A DNA stretch of 38,155 nucleotides, taken from NCBI GenBank assembly GCA_002709755.1, contig PAQN01000028.1, positions 4,180-42,334 of the forward strand, in the 5' to 3' direction. Each line of letters begins with the position of its first letter. Position 1 is the stretch's first letter. Below, piece by piece: positions 1 through 8,600 of this stretch. Made by a program: the position numbers and the translations under genes. This DNA comes from Phycisphaerae bacterium (GTDB lineage: Bacteria > Planctomycetota > Phycisphaerae > Phycisphaerales > SM1A02). Under the pieces are notes generated by a model, which was not told where the DNA came from, searched no databases, and was given only the letters and a program-made list of their open reading frames with translations.

Positions 1-998
1 AGGGCCCATGCCTTGGAGAAGACCTTTGGATGGTCGAGCAACAAGGTCAACGCCGCACGCCCACCTTGTTCTTCGCCCAGAAGCAGCCGTGCATTGGAAT
101 CAGGAACGGTTCGATATCGAACGTCCAACCATGGGATCAGTTCCTCGGCCAGGGCCTTGGACCGTCTGCCATGCAGTTCGGAATCGATGAAGAAATGGTG
201 GCCGAACACGCTTTTCGGGTCGAGGACGACCCAGATGGCCTGAGGAATGAGATCCTCCATGATCGGTTCATGAAGCAGTTTCGCGATGCTTCGAGCATGT
301 TCGATCGCCGCTTTCGAACCGGGAACCATGTAGATCACCGGCCATCGGCGGCGAGGTGCGTTCAGCTGTTCATAACCTTCTGGGAGGACGACGAATGCCT
401 TGTGTTCCCCGGCCTTCCAGTCGTCTTCACCCTCGCGATCCTCGGTCAGGAGCGGGCTTGGCAATGAGATCTCATCGATCCGTTCGTTCGATCCGAGTCC
501 GCTCGCAGGAGGAGGAATCGATCCATTCAAGGTCATCGTCAGGCTGTCGGTGCGATCAGGTTCAAGCTCGAGTTCGAACACCTCTCCATTCAGCGTCACC
601 TCCCCCGACCTTCCCAGAGCGGCTCCGTCGAGAATCAATGCCAGCTGCGCTCGGTATCGCCCGGAAACCAATTCAAGGGGCTTTGGAAAGCTCGATTCCG
701 CCGTCCCCAGCATCAGGGTCCCATCTCGAACCGCTTCGCCAACCTGCTCCCGCGTCAATTGCCACGCGAATGTGGGACCCGGATTCAGTCGAAACGGCCC
801 TTCTGCCGGAAAATCCGCGTTCTGAAGTCGGTTTTCCAGCATGAAGAGAAGGATTCGAGGAGATGCCTCGCTTGATTCAGACTGCATCAGGGCCGATCGC
901 GCCTGCTGTCCGAACCGCACCTTCAGAGGGGGCTCATCCTGAACGGAGGAAATCCCTGAGCAAAGCAGTACGAGAAATGAAAAGAGGGTGCTCATCAT
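1..998 (-). CDS. Putative esterase (alpha/beta-hydrolase, esterase D-like), C-terminus cut off by window edge
   Basis: The reading frame is open from an ATG at 998 to the left edge, giving about 332 residues; the C-terminus lies outside. A second ATG directly follows the first (MMSTLF). The N-terminus is a typical signal peptide (hydrophobic stretch ending near residue 20), so the enzyme is probably exported. Residues about 40-180 look like an N-terminal beta-rich extension. The hydrolase core starts near residue 195 with KAFVVLPEGY and RRWPVIYMVPG, the usual entry of secreted putative esterases. The nucleophile elbow should be G-x-S-x-G-G but reads GEEQGG (residues 308-313, bases 60-77), so Glu310 sits where the catalytic Ser belongs. 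It may be an inactive relative or use another chemistry. It diverges from the lipoprotein gene at 1162. Confidence 0.8.
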   Translation of the reverse strand, partial: MMSTLFSFLVLLCSGISSVQDEPPLKVRFGQQARSALMQSESSEASPRILLFMLENRLQNADFPAEGPFRLNPGPTFAWQLTREQVGEAVRDGTLMLGTAESSFPKPLELVSGRYRAQLALILDGAALGRSGEVTLNGEVFELELEPDRTDSLTMTLNGSIPPPASGLGSNERIDEISLPSPLLTEDREGEDDWKAGEHKAFVVLPEGYEQLNAPRRRWPVIYMVPGSKAAIEHARSIAKLLHEPIMEDLIPQAIWVVLDPKSVFGHHFFIDSELHGRRSKALAEELIPWLDVRYRTVPDSNARLLLGEEQGGRAALTLLLDHPKVFSKAWA

Positions 999-1161
999 GG
1001 TCCTTTGGCCCTTAAAGTACATTCATCATGGACTCCGGGTGCGATTTTGCACACAGCCCCGACCCGACTGTTGCCGATAGAGGCATGGAGAACACATCTC
1101 TTCGGGTCCCCGATCACTCAACCGCATGCCCCGCTCCCCGGGTTCAAGCAGGAAGATGACA

Positions 1162-2016
1162 ATGCCGCGCTGCCTCCCTTCGATCTCCTTCATGCGCCCA
1201 GCCTCACTGATGGTCATGGTTCTGATCGGTCTGATGTCCGGTTGTACCGGTGCCAATCACCCCGAACGAGTGGCTGAGTCGACCGGCAGCAGCCTCTTTT
1301 CCAGCCTTCGGGGGTTCTATCAGGCTGATGATGGGATCACTCAGTTCCGTTCTCGTGGCCCGATCGATGTGGTCGTCGATTCCTTCGCGGGTGATGTCAC
1401 GGTGCATGCCAATCCGAAACTCGACATCACCACCATTCAGGTGACTCGAATCGCCCAGCATGGATATCTCAGAGGGACCGAACCTCGGCAGGCATTGGAC
1501 TACGTGAAGTGGACCGCCGAGCTCACACCCGGGCCCGGTCCCGTGGAGACACTTCGAGTCAACGTCGACTACACCGGTCCGGAGCCCTGGTACATGCGGG
1601 CGCATCTTCGAATTGAAACTCCGGACCTCGATCGAGTCACCGTGCAAACCACGAATGGAACGGTTTCGATCCAAAACAACACCGGACCGGTCGATGTCAA
1701 GACCAACATGGGTGACGTCATCATCGCTTCGAATCATCCACTCATCGATGCGAGCACCGTTCTCGTGGTCGAAGGCAATGTGGATTACCGGGTGCCCGGC
1801 AAGTCCTCGGGCATGTTCGACGTCGAAGTCATCGACGGGGACATCGAGATATGGGTCCCCGAAGGCCGCTGGCGGTACATCAGCCAGACACCGCGCGATG
1901 ACACGATCAACGCGCAGTTGAATGATGGTGACAATCCGATCCTTCTTCGAACCAGTGAAGGCGACATTCGAATCGCGGTCGTTCCCGATCCCACGGGTTT
2001 CGGTCCGATCCGCTGA
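1162..2016 (+). CDS. DUF4097-like lipoprotein
   Basis: This encodes 284 residues. The ATG at 1162 is preferred over the in-frame ATGs at 1126 and 1156 because a GGAAG sits 6 nt before it and it yields a compact lipoprotein signal: a hydrophobic run, then LMSGC with Cys28 as the lipidation site. The body alternates short beta strands with repeated phrases such as VDVVVDSFAGDVTV, VTVQTTNGTVSI and VDVKTNMGDVIIAS, the pattern of DUF4097/adhesin-like right-handed beta-helix proteins. No catalytic motif is visible. Role unknown; by family it is a surface or periplasmic scaffold. Its TGA is separated by one base from the stop of the convergent gene at 2018. Confidence 0.8.
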   Translation: MPRCLPSISFMRPASLMVMVLIGLMSGCTGANHPERVAESTGSSLFSSLRGFYQADDGITQFRSRGPIDVVVDSFAGDVTVHANPKLDITTIQVTRIAQHGYLRGTEPRQALDYVKWTAELTPGPGPVETLRVNVDYTGPEPWYMRAHLRIETPDLDRVTVQTTNGTVSIQNNTGPVDVKTNMGDVIIASNHPLIDASTVLVVEGNVDYRVPGKSSGMFDVEVIDGDIEIWVPEGRWRYISQTPRDDTINAQLNDGDNPILLRTSEGDIRIAVVPDPTGFGPIR

Positions 2017-2017
2017 A

Positions 2018-2596
2018 TCACGTCCGTTTCGAAAGCACTTTCTTTCTCAGGGAGATGATCTCTTCCTTGTGCATCCGGTCGAACCAGATGGGTGGGGATC
2101 TGTAGCGGAAGGTGTCCAGGCTCAGGAAGCTTCGCCGTATACGAAGTCCTCGTATCGCCCGAAAGCCGAGATTTCTTGTGGGCTTGATGTTCGCGATCTC
2201 CCGCCACTTGAGCAGCTTCAATTTGGTCTTCAGGCCACGACGGACCCTGATTCCGTCTTCGCTCACGACCCATCGAAGTTCACCTCCCCATTTCGCTCTC
2301 GCAAGGTGAATTCGTCTGGCCCTGAACAGTCCTCGAACACCCATGAGAAATGGGACCATCGCCACGAAGAACTCCGCTCCTGAAAATCTGGAGAGAAAGG
2401 CCAGCGCGCTTCCAAGGAGCGTCAGTGCCGTTGAGACCGTCACGATCACGATCAGATTGTCTCCTGGGCTGGCGTGGCCGATCAGGATCAGATCATCCCC
2501 GTAGGCCCTGCCGCACTCCGGACACAACCCTTCCGGAGGATGTCCTTTGAGTTCGTAGCCGCATCCGAGGCATTTCTCTACCTGAGGGTCCATCAT
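2018..2596 (-). CDS. Membrane protein with N-terminal zinc ribbon
   Basis: This is a 192-residue protein starting with two ATG codons (2596 and 2593). Residues 9-29 carry CLGCGYELKG...CPECG, a four-cysteine zinc ribbon common at the N-terminus of small planctomycete membrane proteins. Two membrane spans follow at about residues 46-90 (LIVIVTVSTALTLLGSALAF, then FFVAMVPFLMGVRGLF). The remainder is basic and cytoplasmic in character, with strands resembling a PH-like domain (LRWVVSEDGIRVRRGLKTK...LKWREIANI). I do not recognise a function. The start is only 29 nt from that of divergent rlmE. Confidence 0.75.
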   Translation of the reverse strand: MMDPQVEKCLGCGYELKGHPPEGLCPECGRAYGDDLILIGHASPGDNLIVIVTVSTALTLLGSALAFLSRFSGAEFFVAMVPFLMGVRGLFRARRIHLARAKWGGELRWVVSEDGIRVRRGLKTKLKLLKWREIANIKPTRNLGFRAIRGLRIRRSFLSLDTFRYRSPPIWFDRMHKEEIISLRKKVLSKRT

Positions 2597-2625
2597 GGTT
2601 CATCCCGATCGAATATCCTCGGTGC

Positions 2626-3270
2626 ATGAAAGAGGTCAACGATCATTTCTTCAAAAGGGCTCGTCGCGAGGGCTACCGCTCTCGTGCAGCGTACAAGCTG
2701 ATCGAGATCGATGACCGACGGCGCCTGATCGGCAAGGGCGATCTGGTGATCGACTGTGGCGCTGCTCCCGGGTCCTGGTTGCAGGTGGCCGCTGCCCGAG
2801 TGGGTTCCCGGGGTCGAGTACTGGGAATCGATCTCAAGGTGATCGCGCCTCACGGGCTTCCCGACAACGTCACCTTGATCGAAGGAGACACTCGGACCAC
2901 CGATGTTCTCGAGATTCTGGGGTCCAAGGCGGATGTCGTCATCTCGGACATGGCCCCTGACACGACTGGAACTCCCTCTGCGGATCAGTTCAGATCCGCC
3001 CGACTCTGCGACGATCTTCTCGACAGGGTCCCACTCTGGCTTCGCAAGGGTGGAAACTGCGTCATGAAGGTCTTCGAGGGTGAGGCGTATCCGGATCTTC
3101 TGCGCAGGTGCGGCCGCATGTTCGATCGAGCCAAGGGGTTCAAGCCTTCGGCGTCACGGTCCGAGTCAGTTGAAATCTTCATCATCTGCACCGGATTCAA
3201 GGGATCCGACCCGGAAGCCGAGCAGGCCGATCGGGCGCTGGCACCACCCAGACCTTCAGGCTGGCACTGA
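2626..3270 (+). CDS. rlmE: 23S rRNA (uridine-2'-O)-methyltransferase RlmE (FtsJ/RrmJ)
   Basis: This 214-residue protein matches the family length. It methylates the 2'-OH of U2552 in the 23S rRNA A-loop using S-adenosylmethionine, a late step in large-subunit assembly in the cytoplasm. The SAM-binding motif is VIDCGAAPGSWLQ (about residues 43-55). The catalytic K-D-K-E set is visible as Lys24 (RAAYKL), Asp108 (ISDMAPD), Lys148 (VMKVFEG) and Glu183 (SVEIFI). The short, Pro-rich tail after residue 195 is not part of the family core. No clear Shine-Dalgarno precedes the ATG. The identification is firm from the tetrad and the DMAPD signature. Confidence 0.95.
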   Translation: MKEVNDHFFKRARREGYRSRAAYKLIEIDDRRRLIGKGDLVIDCGAAPGSWLQVAAARVGSRGRVLGIDLKVIAPHGLPDNVTLIEGDTRTTDVLEILGSKADVVISDMAPDTTGTPSADQFRSARLCDDLLDRVPLWLRKGGNCVMKVFEGEAYPDLLRRCGRMFDRAKGFKPSASRSESVEIFIICTGFKGSDPEAEQADRALAPPRPSGWH

Positions 3271-3439
3271 GCGCCACCCCCAGGCATCGTTTCGAGCAAA
3301 CCCTGCCGTTCGGTCGGGCATTTCCTGCGCTTCGTGGATTCTCGCATCACAAAATCACGGTTTGCTGGCCGCCGGGGGGTATTCCTGAATGGCCCGCCAT
3401 TTGCACCTGTCTCGCAAGAACTGAAACAGGAGTATGCAC

Positions 3440-4258
3440 ATGATCAATCCCAATGTCGTCGGAATTCCAATCCCGGACTATGCGACACGTGTCCCAGTCG
3501 ATGGTGGTGATTTGTCCTCCCCAGCAGAGTCCACTGCTTTCTCAGAGGTGATGACCTCTCCTGAAGCGGTCCCTCAGGACTGTGATTGTGTCGGAACACT
3601 CAACGAGGTGAACCTCGACGAGTTCTTCGCCGCATGGGGATCGAGTGATTCGGCCTTCGACATCGACAACAGCGGCACCGTCGATGGTGGTGACCTCTCC
3701 ATCTTCCTCGGACAATCCCAGTCAAACGGACCCAGCGGCCCCCCTGCACCGGGATCAACCCAGGACGTCCAGTCGCAGTGGGGGACCTTTGGTCATTCCA
3801 CGGGAGATCTGAATGGAGACTACGTCGTCGATGGTCTTGATCTCGCACTGTCACTGGCTGGTACATCGCAATCCAACATCACGCAGGGTCAGATCCCGAC
3901 AGACGGTCAAAGTCCACTTCAGTCGATTCTGGACAACTGGGGCAGCACCGAGGAATCTTCCGATCTCAACGGCGACGGCACGACTTCGGGCAGTGATCTG
4001 GCCATGTTGCTTTCGAACCTTTCCGGGGTGAGTCAAGCTCAGGACCAGACCCCTCCGGTCAGCCCGGTCTCCCAACAGATCTTCGAGATCCTGAACGAAC
4101 TTGGTTTCCAGGAGGAGGCTCCCGTGAACCTCAACGAGGTCATTGACGGACTTCGCATGGGCACCTTCGAATCCAAATCGGTGACCATGGACCTGCTCGA
4201 TCTCTATGGAAAGAGCTCCAAACCGAGCGGACGCGAGGTTCAGGTTTCAAGACGCTGA
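3440..4258 (+). CDS. Protein of three dockerin-like calcium-binding repeats, no signal peptide
   Basis: This encodes 272 residues from the ATG at 3440; ACAGGAG ends 7 nt upstream, which favours it over the ATG at 3434. The N-terminus (MINPNVVGIPIPDYATRVP) has no signal peptide or membrane span. Three units each pair a W-G helix with an EF-hand-like loop: FFAAWGSS then DIDNSGTVDGGDL; VQSQWGTFG then DLNGDYVVDGLDL; ILDNWGST then DLNGDGTTSGSDL. A partial loop, VDGGDLSS, lies near residue 22. The loops have the D-x-N/D-x-D/S-G spacing of type I dockerins. The C-terminal 60 residues (IFEILNELGF...) are a separate helical segment. Function unknown. A strong terminator follows. Confidence 0.75.
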   Translation: MINPNVVGIPIPDYATRVPVDGGDLSSPAESTAFSEVMTSPEAVPQDCDCVGTLNEVNLDEFFAAWGSSDSAFDIDNSGTVDGGDLSIFLGQSQSNGPSGPPAPGSTQDVQSQWGTFGHSTGDLNGDYVVDGLDLALSLAGTSQSNITQGQIPTDGQSPLQSILDNWGSTEESSDLNGDGTTSGSDLAMLLSNLSGVSQAQDQTPPVSPVSQQIFEILNELGFQEEAPVNLNEVIDGLRMGTFESKSVTMDLLDLYGKSSKPSGREVQVSRR

Positions 4259-4306
4259 TCACCACCGGACGCACATGATTGAGTCGTTCCACACTGAAGT
4301 GGGCAT

Positions 4307-4344
4307 GGCCCATCTCCGATCATCGGAGGTGGGCCGTTTTTCTT
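4307..4344 (+). terminator. Rho-independent terminator after the dockerin-repeat gene
   Basis: A 14-bp inverted repeat (4307-4320 with 4322-4335, one G-T wobble) is followed by GTTTTTCTT. It lies 48 nt after the stop at 4258 and before the convergent methyltransferase gene. Confidence 0.85.
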
Positions 4345-4396
4345 CGTTCATTCGGATTGGTCGTCGAGCCGGATCTTCGGGCGTTGCGCGAGTGTT

Positions 4397-5023
4397 TCAG
4401 GAACCCATTCCATGGAGTCTGATCACGTACGCTGGTGGCAGATTTCCAAGCACGAGCTCCCGTTCTCCCTTGAAGCGCTTCAGCATCGACTTGCCATGGG
4501 CGTCGATACGCTTGATCTTGGCCCGACCTTCGGCGCCCACCACGGCCCCTCTCATCGTACGGACCGCGGCATATTCGAAGTAGGCGAGGTTTCCGGTGTT
4601 CCGCGTGAGTTCCAGAAGCTGGCGAAAGATCGATCTGGTCACGGTGGGGGGGAAGTTGTTGAAGGGGAGGCCACAGACCGTGAAATCGAAGGTCGATGGG
4701 AGCGTGACATCCTCAATGGCGCCCTGATGAAGTTCGACCTTGGCGGTGTCCTTCGACTGAGAAAGATAAGGATCGATCAATCGCGACTGAAGATTCTTGC
4801 AGAATGCCTCGTTGATTTCGACCAGATGGTATTCATCATCCGGCCTCAATGAATCAAGAATGATCTTCGTGAACGGGCCGCTTCCCGGACCGACCTCGAG
4901 GATCTTTCTCGGGCCATCCTGTTCTCGAAAGCTCCTGGTGATCGTGCGTGCCAGCGCTCTCGATGAAGGCCAGACCGAACCGGTGTGGTACGAATTCTTG
5001 AGCGCTTGTGTGATGAAGGACAC
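4397..5023 (-). CDS. Class I SAM-dependent methyltransferase, PmtA-like
   Basis: This encodes 208 residues from a GTG start at 5023, with AGGAG 8 nt upstream. Motif I of the Rossmann methyltransferase fold is LEVGPGSGPFT (residues 42-52), with the acidic SAM-ribose contact in HLVEINEAF (near residue 70) and motif IV near FTVCGLPFNNFP. The short N-terminal helix, VGPGSG and the VEIN end of strand 2 resemble the phospholipid N-methyltransferase group (COG3963, PmtA), which converts phosphatidylethanolamine to methylated lipids at the inner membrane face. KsgA-type rRNA adenine methylases share this look, but the typical NxPY is replaced by GLPF. The substrate is therefore an inference. Confidence 0.7.
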   Translation of the reverse strand: MSFITQALKNSYHTGSVWPSSRALARTITRSFREQDGPRKILEVGPGSGPFTKIILDSLRPDDEYHLVEINEAFCKNLQSRLIDPYLSQSKDTAKVELHQGAIEDVTLPSTFDFTVCGLPFNNFPPTVTRSIFRQLLELTRNTGNLAYFEYAAVRTMRGAVVGAEGRAKIKRIDAHGKSMLKRFKGERELVLGNLPPAYVIRLHGMGS

Positions 5024-5073
5024 GTCTCGATCTCCTGAAGACCAGCGGTGATCATAGCCGACCAGGCGACAGC

Positions 5074-5108
5074 GCGAACAGGATCCACCCCTCAGGGATC
5101 CTGTTCGC
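5074..5108. other. Perfect 13-bp inverted repeat
   Basis: Bases 5074-5086 pair perfectly with 5096-5108 around a 9-base loop. It lies between the small minus-strand gene at 5153 and the GTG start at 5023. Neither side carries a T-run, so it is not a standard terminator. It may be a transcript-stabilising or leader hairpin for the downstream methyltransferase gene. Confidence 0.6.
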
Positions 5109-5152
5109 CTGCCATGTTCGTGATCCGCGAGATCGCTTGCGCGCCCGTGTTA

Positions 5153-5401
5153 TCAGCCTTTGTTGCTGGATTTCGGCCTGGCCTTGAGAATCGGGCCCGA
5201 GCGATCGAACATCGAGGATGGAAGCCTCGGTTCGCCTTTTTCGTTCGTTGCGTCGACACCGATTCCCCTGAGTCCGCTCTGGCGTGCTCGAGGAACATTG
5301 ATTTCCTCTCGCTTCTCCCGCGCTCGGTCGATTGATTTGTCCATCACGTTCAGAATGTCTCTGACACGCTGGTTTCGCTCTTTATTGTTCCAATGATTCA
5401 T
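5153..5401 (-). CDS. Small charged hypothetical protein
   Basis: This encodes 82 residues from the ATG at 5401, chosen over the in-frame ATG at 5434 because a perfect AGGAGG stands 8 nt before it. The first half is a highly charged helix (RVRDILNVMDKSIDRARE). The second half is basic and Gly/Pro-rich without predicted structure (RLPSSMFDRSGPILKARP). No signal peptide, membrane span or known domain is visible. The strong ribosome-binding site is the main support for it being expressed. It is oriented with the PmtA-like gene, 129 nt upstream of it. Confidence 0.5.
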   Translation of the reverse strand: MNHWNNKERNQRVRDILNVMDKSIDRAREKREEINVPRARQSGLRGIGVDATNEKGEPRLPSSMFDRSGPILKARPKSSNKG

Positions 5402-5624
5402 TTCATTGTCCTCCTGACCATCTCTTCGGATCATGAGGGTGGGTACTTTCGAGCATTCGACGCCATCGACCCGGTAAACATCGGACCTGCCCGAACAACC
5501 GGAATGATCGGCTCACAACCCCGGTTCCTCATGGCTGGAGGGGATTCGAACGGGGTGTCTCAATATTCCCGGACCCGGCTACACTTGTCATGTACATCAC
5601 ACCGTCGAATTTCGGAGTTCTTCA

Positions 5625-8600
5625 ATGCCCTGTTCCAAGCAACGTCTCTTCCTGCTCTCCGCTCTGCTGCTCGCTCTGGGCCTGCATGCGACACCTTCGA
5701 TCGCCGAAGACGTGGATCTGCCCAGATATCCATCGCTTTCTCCCGATGGGAAGGACGTCGTCTTCTCATGGCGAGGTGATCTCTGGCGAGTCGGCATCGA
5801 AGGCGGAAAAGCCGTCAGGCTGACGTCCCACCCCGGGGTCGACTCACGCTCCGCCTGGCACCCCGAGGGTTCCGTGCTCGTCTTCGAAAGCGATCGCGAC
5901 GGGTACAGGAACATCTGGTCGATCGATTCCAACGGCGATGGTCTTCGCCAGGTGGTCAAGGGTGACACCAGTGCGATTCTGTCCGGTTTCGGGGTGGGCT
6001 CCCATGGCGCGCCCACCGTCGTGTTCGACGGTCGATTCGAGAATGATTTCTATCGGGGCAGTCGACCCTACGAAGTGCCCCTCGACGGAGGCCAGCCCAC
6101 ACGTGTTCATGACGCCTTCGGCAGCGCGGCGCAGCGAAGCCCTGACGGATCGCGGGTCCTTTTCGAACGTGGACGGACTTCATGGACGCGACGTGGCAAG
6201 CGCGGTTCCGGAACGCGGGACATCTGGCTGCATTCACCCGAGGATGGATTCGTCCAGCTGACCACGTGGGACGGAAACGACGGGTTTCCCCACTGGCTTG
6301 ATGATGAGACGATGCTCTTCCTCTCCGATCGGGAACTCGGTGCGGTCAATCTGTATCGACAGTCGATCGTTCCCGGAGTCGAGATGGCCGAACGCCTCAC
6401 GGATTTCACAGAACATGATGTGACTGATTTCGACGTTTCAGCCGATGGTCGACAGGTCGTCCTGCAGAACTGGGACCGTCTGTACGCTCTGGATCTCGAT
6501 GACTCGATGACTCCCTCCGAGGTCAGGGCGATCGAGATCGAAGCCAACACCGACGGCCTCGATCGCGTGGTTCCCAAGAACGTCTCCAGCATGGTGACGG
6601 AAGCCGAACTGAGTCCTGACGGCAAGGTGATGGCGGTGGTGGCCTACGGCGATGTCTGGGTCCGAAACGTCGCGGATGGAAGCCCCACGCGTCGGGTCAC
6701 CGAATCACTCGCGCACGATCGTTCGATCAGCTGGAGTCCCGACGGACTGCGCCTCTATTTCACCAGTGATGAAGAGGGGACTGACGGGATCTACGCCGCC
6801 GAAGTCGCCCTCTCCAGAAGCGAGCTGCAGGAGAACTGGAGTTCGCTCATGGAGCCCGATTCGTCCGAGGACGAATCGACCGAGGCCGACGACGCTCGTG
6901 AAACCAAACCATCCGTCAAGCCGGCACTCGGCTTGAAGTCGAAGACCACTGAAACGAAGCCACCGACTCCTGAAGGTGGAAGTCTCACCGACATCTCCGG
7001 AGACTGGGTCGCCGAATGCGACATCCCGGGCACCGGCATGGTCACGGTGTTCCTCACCTTCGAAGCCGGTGATGACGGCGTCATGACGGTCACGTTTGAA
7101 GCCGCCGAGATCGTCAAGGGTGACGGTACGGTGACCATCGACCCCGAGACCGGAGCGCTCTCCGGTGAACTCGTCCTCGACAACACCATGCGGATTCCGC
7201 TCGAGGGTGTCAGTCGTGGCGGAACGCTCACCGGACAGCTGGATGCCGTCCAGGGCGTCATCGAGTTCACCGCGAGTCGCGTCGAGGCAGAGGATGAGAC
7301 GAACTCCAAAGACGACAAGGAAGACAAGGAAGACAAGGACGATGAGAAGACGGAGGATGACCCCAGGCTCGATCCCAAGCGATGGCATGATGCTCTGAGA
7401 TTCGACATCTCCGAAGTGCTGGTCGATGACAGGAACATCAGTGATCCGAAACCATCTCCCGATGGTCGCATGCTGGCGGTCCGTCAGGAGCGAGGTGACG
7501 TGCTGCTTCTCGATCTCGCCACCGGTGAGGAGACCATGGCTCGTGAGGGCTGGGATCGTGGCACGGAATTCGTCTGGGCTCCGGATTCGAGGGCACTGGC
7601 GGTCAGTCAGGCCGATCTCGACTTCAACTACGACATCTGGTTCGTTCCCGTGGATGACCCTGATGCCGCGGTCAATGTCTCCCGTCACCCCGACAACGAT
7701 CTGAGTCCCAGGTTCTCCGCCGACGGACGCATTCTGGTCTTCTCCAGTGAGCGGAAGGAGGAGGCCTATGACGTCTATCGGGTCTATCTCGATCGCACTC
7801 TGGACGGGCTGCTCGACACCGAACTGGACGAGTATTACGCGGATGCCAAGAAAGCGGTGAAGAAACGAAAGCCCGCCGAGCCCTGGTTGCCGGACCTCGC
7901 AGCCGATCTCGACGACGATGAGAACGAGGATTCAGAGAATGAATCCGGTGATGATCCGGAATGGACGCCTTCGCTCGACGACGCCTACAAGCGTCTCGAT
8001 CGAATGACCTCGTACACCGGTAACGAGCGAACCGTCCGCATCTCCCCCGCGGGTGATCAGATCGTCTTTCAACGTTCGAGTGGTCCCAGTGGAACGAGCG
8101 GCATCTGGTCGGTCGACTGGAAAGGCAACGGGGCCAAGCGCCTCGGATCCGGTTCCCTCGGTGAATTCACGCTCACCGGTGACAAGGTCGCCACTCAGGG
8201 TTCCAGTGGTGGTTGGTTGACGGCTTCCGGGTCGTCCAAGTCGATTCCGATCTCCGCTCGCATCGAGCTCGATCTCGAGGAGCAGTCGAGTCGCAAGTTC
8301 GACGAGGCCGCCAGAATCTTCGGCATGGTCTTCTACCACCCCGAGATGAAGGGTCGAGACTGGGAGAAGATCAAGCGTGACTACCACCAGCTGGCATCGC
8401 GAGCCTGGACCAGTGACGAGTTCAACTGGGTCGCCGCTCGGATGCTCGGTGAGATGAATGCATCGCACACCGGCATCAGAACGCCGGGGATGTCGTCTCC
8501 GACCAGGATGTCCCAGGGTCGACTGGGCACGCGCCACCGACGGGTCGACGACGGATTCGAGGTTCTCGAGGTCATTCCCGGTTCTCCCGCTGAGATCGGG

